A model generated the notes under the pieces. The model did not search any database. It was not told where the DNA came from and was given only the letters and a program-made list of their open reading frames with translations. From Faecalimonas sp. (lineage in GTDB: Bacteria > Bacillota_A > Clostridia > Lachnospirales > Lachnospiraceae), in the NCBI GenBank assembly GCA_026169575.1, contig JAPFCT010000013.1, positions 1 to 5,707 of the forward strand: 5,707 bases of DNA, read 5' to 3'. The first letter of the stretch is position 1. The number at the start of each line of letters is the position of its first letter. Of this stretch, positions 1-5,707 are shown piece by piece. Made by a program: the position numbers and the translations under genes.

Positions 1-156
1 GGACTCAGTCTTTGCGTGGAAGTATTTCAGCTGCTCACAAGAGTGGGATCTTTTGATGTGGACGACCTTCTGTTAAATACGATCGGAGGGCTCGCGGGCT
101 ACATACTGTTTGTGATATGCAATGCAATAAGGAGACGATACCATGCAAAGAAGTGA
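1..156 (+). CDS. VanZ-like family membrane protein, 3' end only (partial)
   Basis: The window opens inside this reading frame (frame 1), which gives the last 51 codons and a TGA stop. The visible peptide has an E-x-x-Q pair (residues 7 and 10 of the fragment), an Arg at 14, and then DVDDLLLNTIGGLAGY at 19-34. This is the typical VanZ-like signature (E..Q ... R..DxDDLxxNTxGxxxGY) leading into the last transmembrane helix. The fragment ends in a short basic cytoplasmic tail (RRRYHAKK). VanZ itself is linked to teicoplanin resistance, but most VanZ-like proteins in Clostridia are small membrane proteins of unknown role, so no resistance function is implied. The stop lies 14 bases inside the next gene, which suggests translational coupling. 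The 5' end and full length cannot be seen. The family call is from motif recognition only. Confidence 0.8.
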   Translation, partial: GLSLCVEVFQLLTRVGSFDVDDLLLNTIGGLAGYILFVICNAIRRRYHAKK

Positions 157-547
157 GCGAAGACGAAGAAAGAGACAGCGAGAGCTGGAAAGACAGCAGA
201 GACAGCGGGAGAAAGAAGTAAGACGCTATCAGAAGAAGCGCAACCGCTATGGAGAAGAGGAAGTGATCCGGCAGGCGAAGAATGGAGTGCGTTCATTTTT
301 ACTTGCAGCGGTAGCGACAGCCCTTCTCGGAATGCTTGTGATGATTTCCTATAGAAAAGAAGGAAATGCGGCGGCGATTATCGGTGCGATGGGAATCTGC
401 GACTGGGTACTGTCAGGAGCCGGGATCTTTGTGGGGATCATCGGACTTCGGGAGCGGGACAGAAAATATCTGACCTGCAGGCTCGGGATCGGATGGAATG
501 CTGTACTGTTTGTCGGACTGGCAATAATATTTTTCAGGGGGATATAA
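143..547 (+). CDS. Small Arg/Glu-rich protein with three predicted membrane helices, unknown function
   Basis: This encodes a 134-residue protein. Residues 1-50 are strongly charged (runs such as RRRRKRQRELERQQRQREKE), probably a cytoplasmic amphipathic or coiled-coil segment. Three hydrophobic stretches follow at about 51-69, 77-101 and 113-131, and the protein ends at FFRGI just after the third. There is no signal peptide. AAGGAG at 129-134, 8 bases before the ATG, supports the start, although the gene then overlaps the VanZ-like gene by 14 bases. The stop is 4 bases before the M29 peptidase gene, so the three are probably co-transcribed. I do not recognise the family with certainty. It resembles small Lachnospiraceae membrane proteins annotated only as DUFs (possibly DUF6142, from memory and unverified). 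The basic N-terminus could bind nucleic acid or acidic lipids, but nothing in the sequence shows this. Confidence 0.8.
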   Translation: MQRSERRRRKRQRELERQQRQREKEVRRYQKKRNRYGEEEVIRQAKNGVRSFLLAAVATALLGMLVMISYRKEGNAAAIIGAMGICDWVLSGAGIFVGIIGLRERDRKYLTCRLGIGWNAVLFVGLAIIFFRGI

Positions 548-551
548 GTGT

Positions 552-2639
552 ATGTGGAACGAACAATGGAAAGAAGAAAACGAGATGTTTCGTGAAAGAC
601 ATGATCTGACGATTGACCGGATCCGGATGATCGGGACCGAGCAGACTGCCGCAGAGCAGTTCCGGCCATATTTCAGACATGTGGCAGAGTTCCTTCTTTT
701 TGTAGAAGAAGTGAGGACAATGGTAGAAGATGGATCGTGGGAGAAGCTTTCGTTTGACGAGATGAAAGAGATCAATCACAGACTGTATGCAGATATTACG
801 GAAGAAAACTATGAGACATCTTATGCAAATCCGGCATGGGCAGCAGAAAAGCTTGGAGAGGAATTTGGCGCATTTTTAAGCTTTCTGTATACAGAGATGC
901 GCGCGCAGATCGGATATGCCTACGAAGGAAAATTAAAGTACAATACAATCTGTAACGAGTTATTTATTGAAATCTATAACTGTTTTGAAGATGCACAGTG
1001 CCCGGAATTCAGAGAACTGAAAGAGATCGTGTACTGGTATGCAAGCGATTACTGCGATGTATTTCTGGCGGACCGGATCGAGGAGCAGATTTCGCCGGAC
1101 TGCGGTGTGTTTGTGCCGATGCTTGCACAGACAGATGTCAGTGATGAGCGGTTTCTTTTCCGCACCGGAGAATGGATCACAGATTATGAGATCCAGACGA
1201 TGCGTCATCTCAACAGTCTTCCGGAGGAGACGATCCAGAAGATGGCAGATACTTATACAGAAGGATTCCGCAGAGGATTTATTCTCGGAGGCAAAGATCT
1301 TTCAAAGAAGAAAACGGTCAATGTGCTATATTCTGCAGGATTTGAACGGATGATCCAGCATGCGGTCCGCAATTTTGAAAAAATGGGACTCAAGCCGCTG
1401 ATCTTCCGCACGGCAAACAGTGTTGTGACAAAGAAGAATCATCAGAAATCAGGATACTACGGAGCAGTGAACAAGCAGTTTGAATATGATCACAGAGCAG
1501 ACCAGGCGCTGTTTCTTGATAAGAAGTACATTGAGCGGAAGCTGGATGTGATCAAAAATACATATGAGAAGCAGAAAGAACTGGCGGCATGCTATGCCGG
1601 ACCGGCATGGATCGATCCATTTGGAGAACCTCCGTTCTCGCCGCAGAGAAAGGCAGAGGCATTTGCATATACAGACAAGCAGGAAGAACTGCTTCAGACA
1701 TTTGCAGGCAAGTCCAGCCAGATGATCAACCAGTATATCAAGGGAGAGGAGAGAAGCTTTACGATCATCTCCTTTCCGAAGCCGGAGATTGGAGAAGATT
1801 ACGAGGCAATCTTCAATGATACGATTGAGATCAATGCAGTGGACAGTGAGGTGTACGGACAGATCCAGCAGACGATGATCGATGCGCTGGATCAGGGAGA
1901 ATATGTACATGTCATCGGAAAAGGAAAGAACCAGACAGACATCAAAGTCAGACTGCATACGTTAAATGATCCGGAGAAAGAGACGATCTTTGAAAACTGT
2001 GGATCCGATGTCAATATCCCGGCAGGGGAAGTATTTACATCTCCGACACTGGAAGGGACGAACGGAACATTGTTTGTCAGCGAAGTGTATCTGCATGGAA
2101 TGCAGTACAAGGATTTAAAGATCGAATTCAAAGACGGTATGATCACAGATTACACCTGTGCAAACTTTGCAGAGGAAGAGGAGAATAAAACCTACATCCG
2201 GGAAAATATCCTGCACAACCATGAGACACTTCCGCTTGGCGAGTTTGCGATCGGAACAAATACGACAGCGTATGTGATGGTCAACAAGTATCAGATCGCA
2301 GATAAGATGACGATCCTGATCGCAGAGAAGATGGGACCTCACTTTGCGGTTGGAGACACCTGCTACAGCTGGAACGAGGACAACCGCGTGTATAATCCAA
2401 ATGGAAAAGAGATCATTGCAAAAGACAACACAATCTCGATCCTGAGAAAAGAAGATGTGAACAAAGCATACTTCCAGTGCCATACAGATATTACGATTCC
2501 GTATGAAGAACTGGCAGAGATCAGTGTGATCCGCAAAGACGGAAGCAAGATCGAACTGTTAAAAGATATGAGATTTGTACTGCCGGGAACGGAAAGTCTC
2601 AATGTACCTCTGGATCAGATGGACGCGGAGCGTGCATAA
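552..2639 (+). CDS. M29-type (AmpS/PepS/AmpT-like) metallo-aminopeptidase with long N-terminal extension
   Basis: This encodes a 695-residue cytosolic protein without signal peptide or membrane helices. The C-terminal part matches family M29 aminopeptidases, which remove N-terminal residues from peptides using two metal ions. Candidate ligands and catalytic residues in order are Glu493 (AGEVFTSP), Glu564 (LGEFAIGTN), His597 (GPHFAVG), Tyr605, and His644/Asp646 (CHTDITIP). All the positions I expect for the family are present, so it is probably active. A Rossmann-like part appears to start near residue 245 (KKKTVNVLYSAGFERMIQHA), as at the N-terminus of ordinary M29 enzymes of about 410 residues. 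Residues 1 to about 240 are therefore an extra region of unknown function, rich in acidic and aromatic residues. The spacing Tyr605 to His644 also seems longer than in AmpT-like enzymes. AGGGGGA at 536-542 lies 9 bases before the ATG, and the gene starts 4 bases after its neighbour's stop. Substrate preference cannot be read from the sequence. Confidence 0.85.
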   Translation: MWNEQWKEENEMFRERHDLTIDRIRMIGTEQTAAEQFRPYFRHVAEFLLFVEEVRTMVEDGSWEKLSFDEMKEINHRLYADITEENYETSYANPAWAAEKLGEEFGAFLSFLYTEMRAQIGYAYEGKLKYNTICNELFIEIYNCFEDAQCPEFRELKEIVYWYASDYCDVFLADRIEEQISPDCGVFVPMLAQTDVSDERFLFRTGEWITDYEIQTMRHLNSLPEETIQKMADTYTEGFRRGFILGGKDLSKKKTVNVLYSAGFERMIQHAVRNFEKMGLKPLIFRTANSVVTKKNHQKSGYYGAVNKQFEYDHRADQALFLDKKYIERKLDVIKNTYEKQKELAACYAGPAWIDPFGEPPFSPQRKAEAFAYTDKQEELLQTFAGKSSQMINQYIKGEERSFTIISFPKPEIGEDYEAIFNDTIEINAVDSEVYGQIQQTMIDALDQGEYVHVIGKGKNQTDIKVRLHTLNDPEKETIFENCGSDVNIPAGEVFTSPTLEGTNGTLFVSEVYLHGMQYKDLKIEFKDGMITDYTCANFAEEEENKTYIRENILHNHETLPLGEFAIGTNTTAYVMVNKYQIADKMTILIAEKMGPHFAVGDTCYSWNEDNRVYNPNGKEIIAKDNTISILRKEDVNKAYFQCHTDITIPYEELAEISVIRKDGSKIELLKDMRFVLPGTESLNVPLDQMDAERA

Positions 2640-2676
2640 GAGTTCCGGAAAGACTGTTTCAGAAATAAAACCTTAT

Positions 2677-2691
2677 AAGTATTTATAATCA
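2677..2691 (+). repeat. Direct repeat copy 1, upstream of purE
   Basis: AAGTATTTATAATCA here recurs at 2756-2770 as AAGTATTTATATTCA, 14 of 15 bases identical, 79 bases apart. Each copy is followed by ATACCGG (2695-2701 and 2783-2789) and later by its complement CCGGTA (2724-2729 and 2829-2834). The block looks like an old partial duplication of a regulatory module. This copy also contains a TATAAT (2684-2689), but no convincing -35 box sits at the right distance. Confidence 0.65.
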
Positions 2692-2734
2692 CTGATACCG
2701 GGCGGGACTGTTGACATCCTTGCCCGGTATTAGT
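2691..2734 (+). repeat. 13-bp inverted repeat around the purE -35 box (candidate operator or hairpin)
   Basis: Arms ACTGATACCGGGC (2691-2703) and GCCCGGTATTAGT (2722-2734) are complementary over all 13 positions, with one G-T wobble, and are separated by 18 bases. The TTGACA -35 box lies in the loop and the second arm fills the -35/-10 spacer, a classic repressor position. An outer pair, TTATAAGT (2673-2680) with ACTTATAA (2742-2749), extends the symmetry. As RNA it could instead end the upstream peptidase transcript, but no U-run follows it (AAAATTGACTT). The arms carry an A/T-rich block followed by CCG, which recalls the first half of the Bacillus PurR box (AWWWCCGAACWWT), but the second half is not matched. 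No regulator is identified in the window. Confidence 0.6.
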
Positions 2735-2739
2735 AAAAT
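2711..2739 (+). promoter_or_regulatory. Near-consensus sigma-70 promoter for the purine operon
   Basis: TTGACA at 2711-2716 (6 of 6) and TAAAAT at 2734-2739 (5 of 6) are separated by exactly 17 bases. Initiation would be expected near 2746, giving a leader of about 115 bases before purE. It is embedded in a 13-bp inverted repeat, so it is probably repressible. It is the best promoter match I found between the peptidase gene and purE. The call rests on the consensus only. Confidence 0.65.
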
Positions 2740-2768
2740 TGACTTATAAATGAACAAGTATTTATATT
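2739..2768 (+). promoter_or_regulatory. Second tandem sigma-70-like promoter upstream of purE
   Basis: TTGACT at 2739-2744 (5 of 6) is followed by an 18-base spacer and TATATT at 2763-2768 (5 of 6). A 17-base reading gives the poorer TTATAT. The -35 starts on the last base of the upstream promoter's -10, so the two promoters would compete or be alternatives. Its start point, near 2775, would remove the 5'-most part of the leader. Because the region is AT-rich this match is less secure than the upstream one. Confidence 0.4.
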
Positions 2769-2770
2769 CA
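2756..2770 (+). repeat. Direct repeat copy 2, upstream of purE
   Basis: AAGTATTTATATTCA is the second copy of the 15-base repeat at 2677-2691, with one mismatch. It overlaps the -10 of the second promoter and would be inside the transcript from the first. About nine extra bases (around CTTATAAAA) separate it from its ATACCGG block compared with copy 1. Confidence 0.65.
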
Positions 2771-2847
2771 TAACTTATAAAAATACCGGTTGGGGAAATG
2801 CGTTGGGTTTCACCTTTTTATTTTAAGGCCGGTAATTTATAGATGAA
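2767..2847 (+). promoter_or_regulatory. Structured 5' leader of purE (candidate cis-regulatory RNA)
   Basis: The leader can form one long interrupted helix: UUCAU (2767-2771) with AUGAA (2843-2847), UUAUAAA (2775-2781) with UUUAUAG (2836-2842, one U-G pair), then UACCGG (2784-2789) with CCGGUA (2829-2834). It encloses a smaller hairpin (2792-2814) followed by a U-tract. The helix ends just before the purE ribosome binding site (AGGAG 2851-2855). I looked for the conserved sequence cores of the purine, ZTP, PRPP/ykkC, preQ1 and THF riboswitches and did not find them. The outer AU-rich parts could pair by chance; the GC core is more convincing. Ligand or protein partner is unknown. Confidence 0.4.
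2792..2824 (+). terminator. Terminator-like hairpin with U-tract in the purE leader (candidate attenuator)
   Basis: GGGGAAA (2792-2798) pairs with TTTCACC (2808-2814) with one G-A mismatch around a 9-base loop, and is followed directly by TTTTTATTTT (2815-2824). This has the form of a weak intrinsic terminator between the promoters and purE, which would allow control by attenuation. The stem is short and imperfect, so it may be leaky or not function alone. Its 3' arm can alternatively pair with the ribosome binding site: CCUUUUU 2813-2819 with AAGAAGG 2847-2853, with one G-U pair. Confidence 0.4.
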
Positions 2848-2861
2848 AGAAGGAGAGAATT

Positions 2862-3374
2862 ATGCCAAAAGTAGGAATTGTTATGGGCAGCGACTCAGAC
2901 ATGAAAGTCATGAGCAAGGCAGCAGACATGCTGGAAAAACTGGGTGTGGAATATGAGATGACCATTATTTCTGCACACCGTGAGCCGGACGTATTTTTTG
3001 AATACGCAAAGTCCGCAGAGGAGAAAGACTTCAAGGTGATCATTGCAGGAGCCGGTATGGCAGCACATCTTCCGGGAATGTGTGCAGCGATCTTCCCGAT
3101 GCCGGTCATTGGAATTCCGATGTCAGGAAAGAACCTGGAAGGTGTAGATGCACTTTATTCAATTGTACAGATGCCGCCTGGAATCCCGGTTGCGACAGTA
3201 GCGATCGACGGAGGAGTCAATGCGGCGATCCTTGCAGCGAGAATTCTGGCAACATCAGATCCGGAACTGTTAAAGAGACTGAAAGCATACTCTCAGGAGA
3301 TGAAGGAGACTGTACAGGCAAAGGCAGAAAAGCTTGATCAGTTAGGACATAAAGAATATCTGAAACAAATGTAG
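2862..3374 (+). CDS. purE: PurE, N5-carboxyaminoimidazole ribonucleotide mutase (AIR carboxylase catalytic subunit)
   Basis: This encodes a cytosolic protein of 170 residues, full length for the family. It catalyses formation of 4-carboxy-AIR (CAIR), in class I enzymes from the PurK product N5-CAIR. Family motifs are clear: GSDSDM near the N-terminus (9-14), SAHREPD with the active-site His39, [12 protein letters not shown] (62-73, His69), VIGIPMSG, and [19 protein letters not shown]. The SAHR and AAHLPG segments look class I. purK is not adjacent, so it is either elsewhere or this enzyme uses AIR and bicarbonate directly, which the sequence alone does not decide. The ATG is supported by AGGAG at 2851-2855, 6 bases upstream. 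It is the first gene of the purine operon, behind a promoter and a structured leader. The usual GGAGAANA-like stretch reads [11 protein letters not shown], a mild variation. Confidence 0.97.
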   Translation: MPKVGIVMGSDSDMKVMSKAADMLEKLGVEYEMTIISAHREPDVFFEYAKSAEEKDFKVIIAGAGMAAHLPGMCAAIFPMPVIGIPMSGKNLEGVDALYSIVQMPPGIPVATVAIDGGVNAAILAARILATSDPELLKRLKAYSQEMKETVQAKAEKLDQLGHKEYLKQM

Positions 3375-3411
3375 GACGAGGCAGGGAAAGCCTTGCAATG
3401 GAGGAAAAAAG

Positions 3412-4437
3412 ATGGATTACAAAAATGCAGGCGTTGATATTGAGGCGGGATACAGATCAGTAGAACTGATGAAAGAACATATCAGACAGACAATGAGACC
3501 GGAGGTACTGACAAATATCGGAGGATTTTCAGGAGCGTTCTCTATGGAGAAATTCAAAGAGATGGAGAAGCCGACGTTAGTATCCGGAACAGACGGTGTG
3601 GGAACAAAGTTAAAACTTGCATTTATTCTCGACAAACATGATACAGTCGGAATTGACTGTGTGGCAATGTGCGTCAATGATATCGCATGCGCAGGCGGAG
3701 AGCCGCTGTTTTTCTTAGACTATATCGCATGTGGAAAAAATGTGCCGGAGAAGATCGCTACGATCGTCAGCGGTGTGGCAGAAGGATGCAAACAGTCCGA
3801 TGCAGCCCTGATCGGCGGTGAAACTGCGGAGATGCCGGGATTCTATCCGGAGGATGAGTATGATCTCGCCGGATTTGCAGTAGGAGTTGTAGACGAGAAA
3901 GATCTGATCACCGGAAAAGAGTTAAAAGACGGAGATGTCCTGATCGGAATCGCATCTTCCGGAGTACACAGCAACGGATTTTCCCTTGTCAGAAAAGTGT
4001 TCAAGATGGACAAAGAGACATTGGATACTTATCATGAAGAACTTGGAACAACGCTTGGCGAGGCGCTGATCGCACCGACGAAGATTTATGTGAAAGCGCT
4101 TCGTAGCATCAAAGAGAGCGGCGTGAAGATCAAAGGATGCAGCCATATCACAGGCGGCGGTTTCTATGAGAACATTCCGCGTATGCTCTGCGACGGTGTG
4201 CGTGCGGTGGTAGAAAAAGACAGCTATCCGGTTCCTCCGATCTTCCGGATGCTCGCAAGAGAAGGACAGATTGCAGAAGAGATGATGTACAATACTTACA
4301 ATATGGGACTTGGAATGATCGTGGCAGTCGCTAAAGAAGATGTGGAGAAGACAGTTGCAGCGATCAAGGCAGCAGGCGAAGATGCATATGTGGTAGGTCA
4401 CATCGAAGCAGGAGAAAAAGGAGTTACTTTATGCTAA
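3412..4437 (+). CDS. purM: PurM, phosphoribosylformylglycinamidine cyclo-ligase (AIR synthetase)
   Basis: This encodes a cytosolic enzyme of 341 residues, full length, that uses ATP to close FGAM into 5-aminoimidazole ribonucleotide. It belongs to the PurM/SelD/ThiL/HypE ATP-binding superfamily. It starts with the family-typical [11 protein letters not shown] (3-13), then GTDGVGTK (59-66), CVND (87-90), GGETAEMPG (135-143), SSGVHSNG (182-189) and [13 protein letters not shown] (245-257), in the expected order. TGGAGG at 3399-3404, 7 bases before the ATG, supports the start. It begins 37 bases after purE and its last 7 bases overlap purN. Its product AIR is the substrate of the carboxylation step that PurE serves, so the two neighbouring genes act in consecutive steps. 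Nothing is missing or unusual. Confidence 0.97.
   Translation: MDYKNAGVDIEAGYRSVELMKEHIRQTMRPEVLTNIGGFSGAFSMEKFKEMEKPTLVSGTDGVGTKLKLAFILDKHDTVGIDCVAMCVNDIACAGGEPLFFLDYIACGKNVPEKIATIVSGVAEGCKQSDAALIGGETAEMPGFYPEDEYDLAGFAVGVVDEKDLITGKELKDGDVLIGIASSGVHSNGFSLVRKVFKMDKETLDTYHEELGTTLGEALIAPTKIYVKALRSIKESGVKIKGCSHITGGGFYENIPRMLCDGVRAVVEKDSYPVPPIFRMLAREGQIAEEMMYNTYNMGLGMIVAVAKEDVEKTVAAIKAAGEDAYVVGHIEAGEKGVTLC
4419..4423 (+). promoter_or_regulatory. purN ribosome binding site inside the purM coding sequence
   Basis: AGGAG, within an AAAAAGGAG stretch, lies 7 bases before the purN ATG and within the last codons of purM. With the 7-base overlap of the two genes (ATGCTAA: purN start and purM stop) this implies translational coupling and supports 4431 as the purN start. 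Confidence 0.75.
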
Positions 4438-5060
4438 AAATAGTTGTATTAGTTTCCGGCGGGGGCACAAACCTGCAGGCAATCATAGATGCGGTTGAAG
4501 CTAAGACAATTACAAATGCGGAGATCATCGGCGTGATCAGCAACAATCGGAATGCCTATGCACTGGAACGTGCCAGAAAACACGACATTCCGGCGATGTG
4601 TATCTCACCGAAAGATTATGAATCAAGGGAAGCATTTAATGATGCTTTCCTTGACGAGCTTCAACAGTTAAATCCGGATCTGATCGTGCTTGCAGGATTT
4701 CTCGTAGTAATCCCGGAGAAGGTGATCAGACAGTATGAACATCGCATGATCAATATCCACCCATCTCTGATCCCGGCATTTTGCGGAAAGGGATACTATG
4801 GATTAAAGGTGCATGAGGCTGCACTGAACAGAGGGGTAAAAGTGGTCGGCGCCACAGTACATTTTGTGGATGAAGGGACGGATACCGGTCCGATCATCCT
4901 GCAGAAAGCGGTGGAAGTGAAAAATGGCGACACGCCGGAGATCCTTCAGCGCCGTGTGATGGAAGAGGCAGAGTGGAAGATCCTTCCGCAGGCGATCGAT
5001 CTGATCGCAAATGGGAAGATTGAGCTGGTCGACGGGAAGGCGGTAGTCCGCGGCGAGTAG
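4431..5060 (+). CDS. purN: PurN, phosphoribosylglycinamide formyltransferase
   Basis: This encodes a cytosolic protein of 209 residues, full length, that transfers the formyl group of 10-formyltetrahydrofolate to GAR, giving FGAR. The phosphate-binding loop is [10 protein letters not shown] (9-18), with ISNN at 37-40. The catalytic triad equivalent to E. coli N106/H108/D144 is Asn108 and His110 in NIHPSLIP, and Asp151 in [12 protein letters not shown]. In place of the common short P-x-x-x-G linker after NIHPS this protein has AFCGKGYYG (116-124), a local variation before the conserved VHEAAL. The gene overlaps purM by 7 bases and has its own internal ribosome binding site. Dependence on 10-formyl-THF rather than formate (PurT) is a family property, not tested here. 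Confidence 0.97.
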   Translation: MLKIVVLVSGGGTNLQAIIDAVEAKTITNAEIIGVISNNRNAYALERARKHDIPAMCISPKDYESREAFNDAFLDELQQLNPDLIVLAGFLVVIPEKVIRQYEHRMINIHPSLIPAFCGKGYYGLKVHEAALNRGVKVVGATVHFVDEGTDTGPIILQKAVEVKNGDTPEILQRRVMEEAEWKILPQAIDLIANGKIELVDGKAVVRGE

Positions 5061-5169
5061 CGCGCCGGGAAGCGTGACTGGGAAGTAATTACAGAGAACG
5101 AGTCGGTATAACAGATCTACATTCAGAAGAATGAGCAGAGAAACGGGAAAATCGTAGGAGGCATAGATT
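5061..5169 (+). other. 109-base purN-purD spacer, no gene seen
   Basis: This is the largest gap within the purine operon. It holds no credible small ORF. A 5-bp hairpin (CGGCG 5051-5055 with CGCCG 5063-5067) spans the purN stop but lacks a U-tract, so it is not a convincing terminator. A TATAAC at 5106-5111 has no good -35 partner. The only clear signal is AGGAGG at 5156-5161, 8 bases before the purD ATG. purD is therefore probably read from the same transcript. Confidence 0.5.
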
Positions 5170-5707
5170 ATGAAAGTACTAATTGTAGGAAGCGGCGGAA
5201 GAGAGCATGCGATCGCATGGAGCGTGGCAAAAAGCAGCAGGGTAGAGAAAATCTATTGTGCGCCGGGAAATGCAGGGATCGCAGAATATGCAGAGTGCGT
5301 CAATATCGGCGCAATGGAATTTGAAAAGCTGGCAACATTTGCAAAGGAACATGCGGTGGATCTGACGATTGTCGGAATGGACGATCCACTTGTGGGAGGA
5401 ATCGTCGATGTATTTGAGGCAGAGGGACTGCGTGTATTCGGACCGAATAAGGCAGCTGCGATCCTGGAAGGATCGAAGGCATTTTCGAAAGATCTGATGA
5501 AGAAATATCAGATTCCGACAGCGGCGTACGAGAACTTTGACAATGCCGAAGATGCGCTTGCTTATCTTGAGACAGCAAAGCTTCCGATTGTCCTGAAGGC
5601 AGACGGACTGGCGCTTGGCAAAGGCGTGCTGATCTGTAACACACTGGAAGAGGCAAAGGAAGGTGTGAAATCACTGATGCTGGATCATCAGTTCGGAGCA
5701 GCCGGAA
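5170..5707 (+). CDS. purD: PurD, phosphoribosylamine--glycine ligase (GAR synthetase), 5' part only
   Basis: The first 179 codons are present and the frame is open to the window edge. The family is normally about 420 residues, so roughly 40 percent is seen. The enzyme joins glycine to phosphoribosylamine with ATP to make GAR, the substrate of PurN encoded just upstream. Visible motifs are MKVLIVGSGGREHA (1-14, N-terminal nucleotide-binding fold), APGNAGIA (31-38), FGPNKAAAILEGSK (90-103), and KADGLALGKGV (143-153), which starts the ATP-grasp domain. The usual GPEAPL motif reads GMDDPL (69-74), a conservative-looking variant I believe occurs in related Clostridia (from memory). AGGAGG at 5156-5161 supports the start. 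The remaining ATP-grasp residues lie beyond the window. Confidence 0.95.
   Translation, partial: MKVLIVGSGGREHAIAWSVAKSSRVEKIYCAPGNAGIAEYAECVNIGAMEFEKLATFAKEHAVDLTIVGMDDPLVGGIVDVFEAEGLRVFGPNKAAAILEGSKAFSKDLMKKYQIPTAAYENFDNAEDALAYLETAKLPIVLKADGLALGKGVLICNTLEEAKEGVKSLMLDHQFGAAG

Noticed and set aside
1..156. Glycopeptide resistance function for the VanZ-like fragment
   Set aside because: No vanHAX-type genes are nearby and most VanZ-like proteins are unrelated to resistance.
1449..1958. Long open frame on the opposite strand inside the peptidase gene
   Set aside because: It lies wholly within a well-supported gene, has Cys/Leu-rich low-complexity composition typical of a shadow frame, and shows no family motif. 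The other minus-strand frames in the window were rejected on the same grounds.
2684..2689. TATAAT as a third promoter -10
   Set aside because: It is a perfect hexamer, but no -35-like sequence lies 16-18 bases upstream and there is no extended TG, so it is probably chance in AT-rich DNA.
2673..2749. Possible purine (guanine/adenine) riboswitch before purE
   Set aside because: There is a P1-like pair (TTATAAGT with ACTTATAA), a TATAATC after the 5' strand and a TTGACTTAT at the 3' strand, as in purine riboswitches. However, the paired kissing loops (ATATGG and CCGTAAA types) and the GTTTCTACC junction are absent, and the best promoter lies inside the element. At most a relic; an Rfam RF00167 covariance search would settle it.
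3376..3394. Hairpin between purE and purM (AGGC/GCCT)
   Set aside because: A 4-bp stem with no U-tract is too weak to call as a terminator or processing site.
5051..5067. Terminator at the end of purN
   Set aside because: The stem is only 5 bp and no T-run follows; purD continues in the same direction and pathway.
1..5707. CRISPR array, insertion sequence, tRNA or rRNA
   Set aside because: No regular repeat-spacer pattern, transposase, terminal inverted repeats or RNA gene sequence was seen.

Overview
This 5.7 kb window most likely comes from a Firmicute of the class Clostridia, probably a Lachnospiraceae gut anaerobe. That assignment is inferred from the style of the purine proteins, the consistently strong AGGAGG-type ribosome binding sites, the moderate GC content and the gene neighbourhood. 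No marker gene in the window settles the genus. All genes are on the + strand.

Region 1 (1-2639) is a tight three-gene run. It holds the 3' end of a VanZ-like membrane protein, a small Arg/Glu-rich three-helix membrane protein of unknown function that overlaps it, and, 4 bases later, a 695-residue M29-type (AmpS/PepS/AmpT-like) metallo-aminopeptidase. The peptidase has an unusually long N-terminal extension. Overlaps and short spacing suggest one transcript.

Region 2 (2640-2861) is the only sizeable intergenic region and the most interesting part of the window. It has a near-consensus sigma-70 promoter (TTGACA-17-TAAAAT) and a second one directly downstream. A 13-bp inverted repeat brackets the -35 box. 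An imperfectly duplicated module (AAGTATTTATAwTCA followed by ATACCGG and its complement) appears twice. The 5' leader of purE can fold into a long helix enclosing a terminator-like hairpin with a U-tract. It does not match the conserved core of the purine, ZTP or PRPP riboswitches as I know them. I read it as an undescribed control region for the purine operon: an operator, an RNA attenuator, or both.

Region 3 (2862-5707) is a de novo purine operon in the order purE-purM-purN-purD. purE to purM is 37 bases, purM and purN overlap by 7, purN to purD is 109, and purD runs off the window. PurD makes GAR from phosphoribosylamine and glycine, PurN formylates GAR to FGAR, PurM closes FGAM to AIR, and PurE works on carboxylated AIR. 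No purK, purC, purF, purL or purH is seen here, so the rest of the pathway must lie outside the window.
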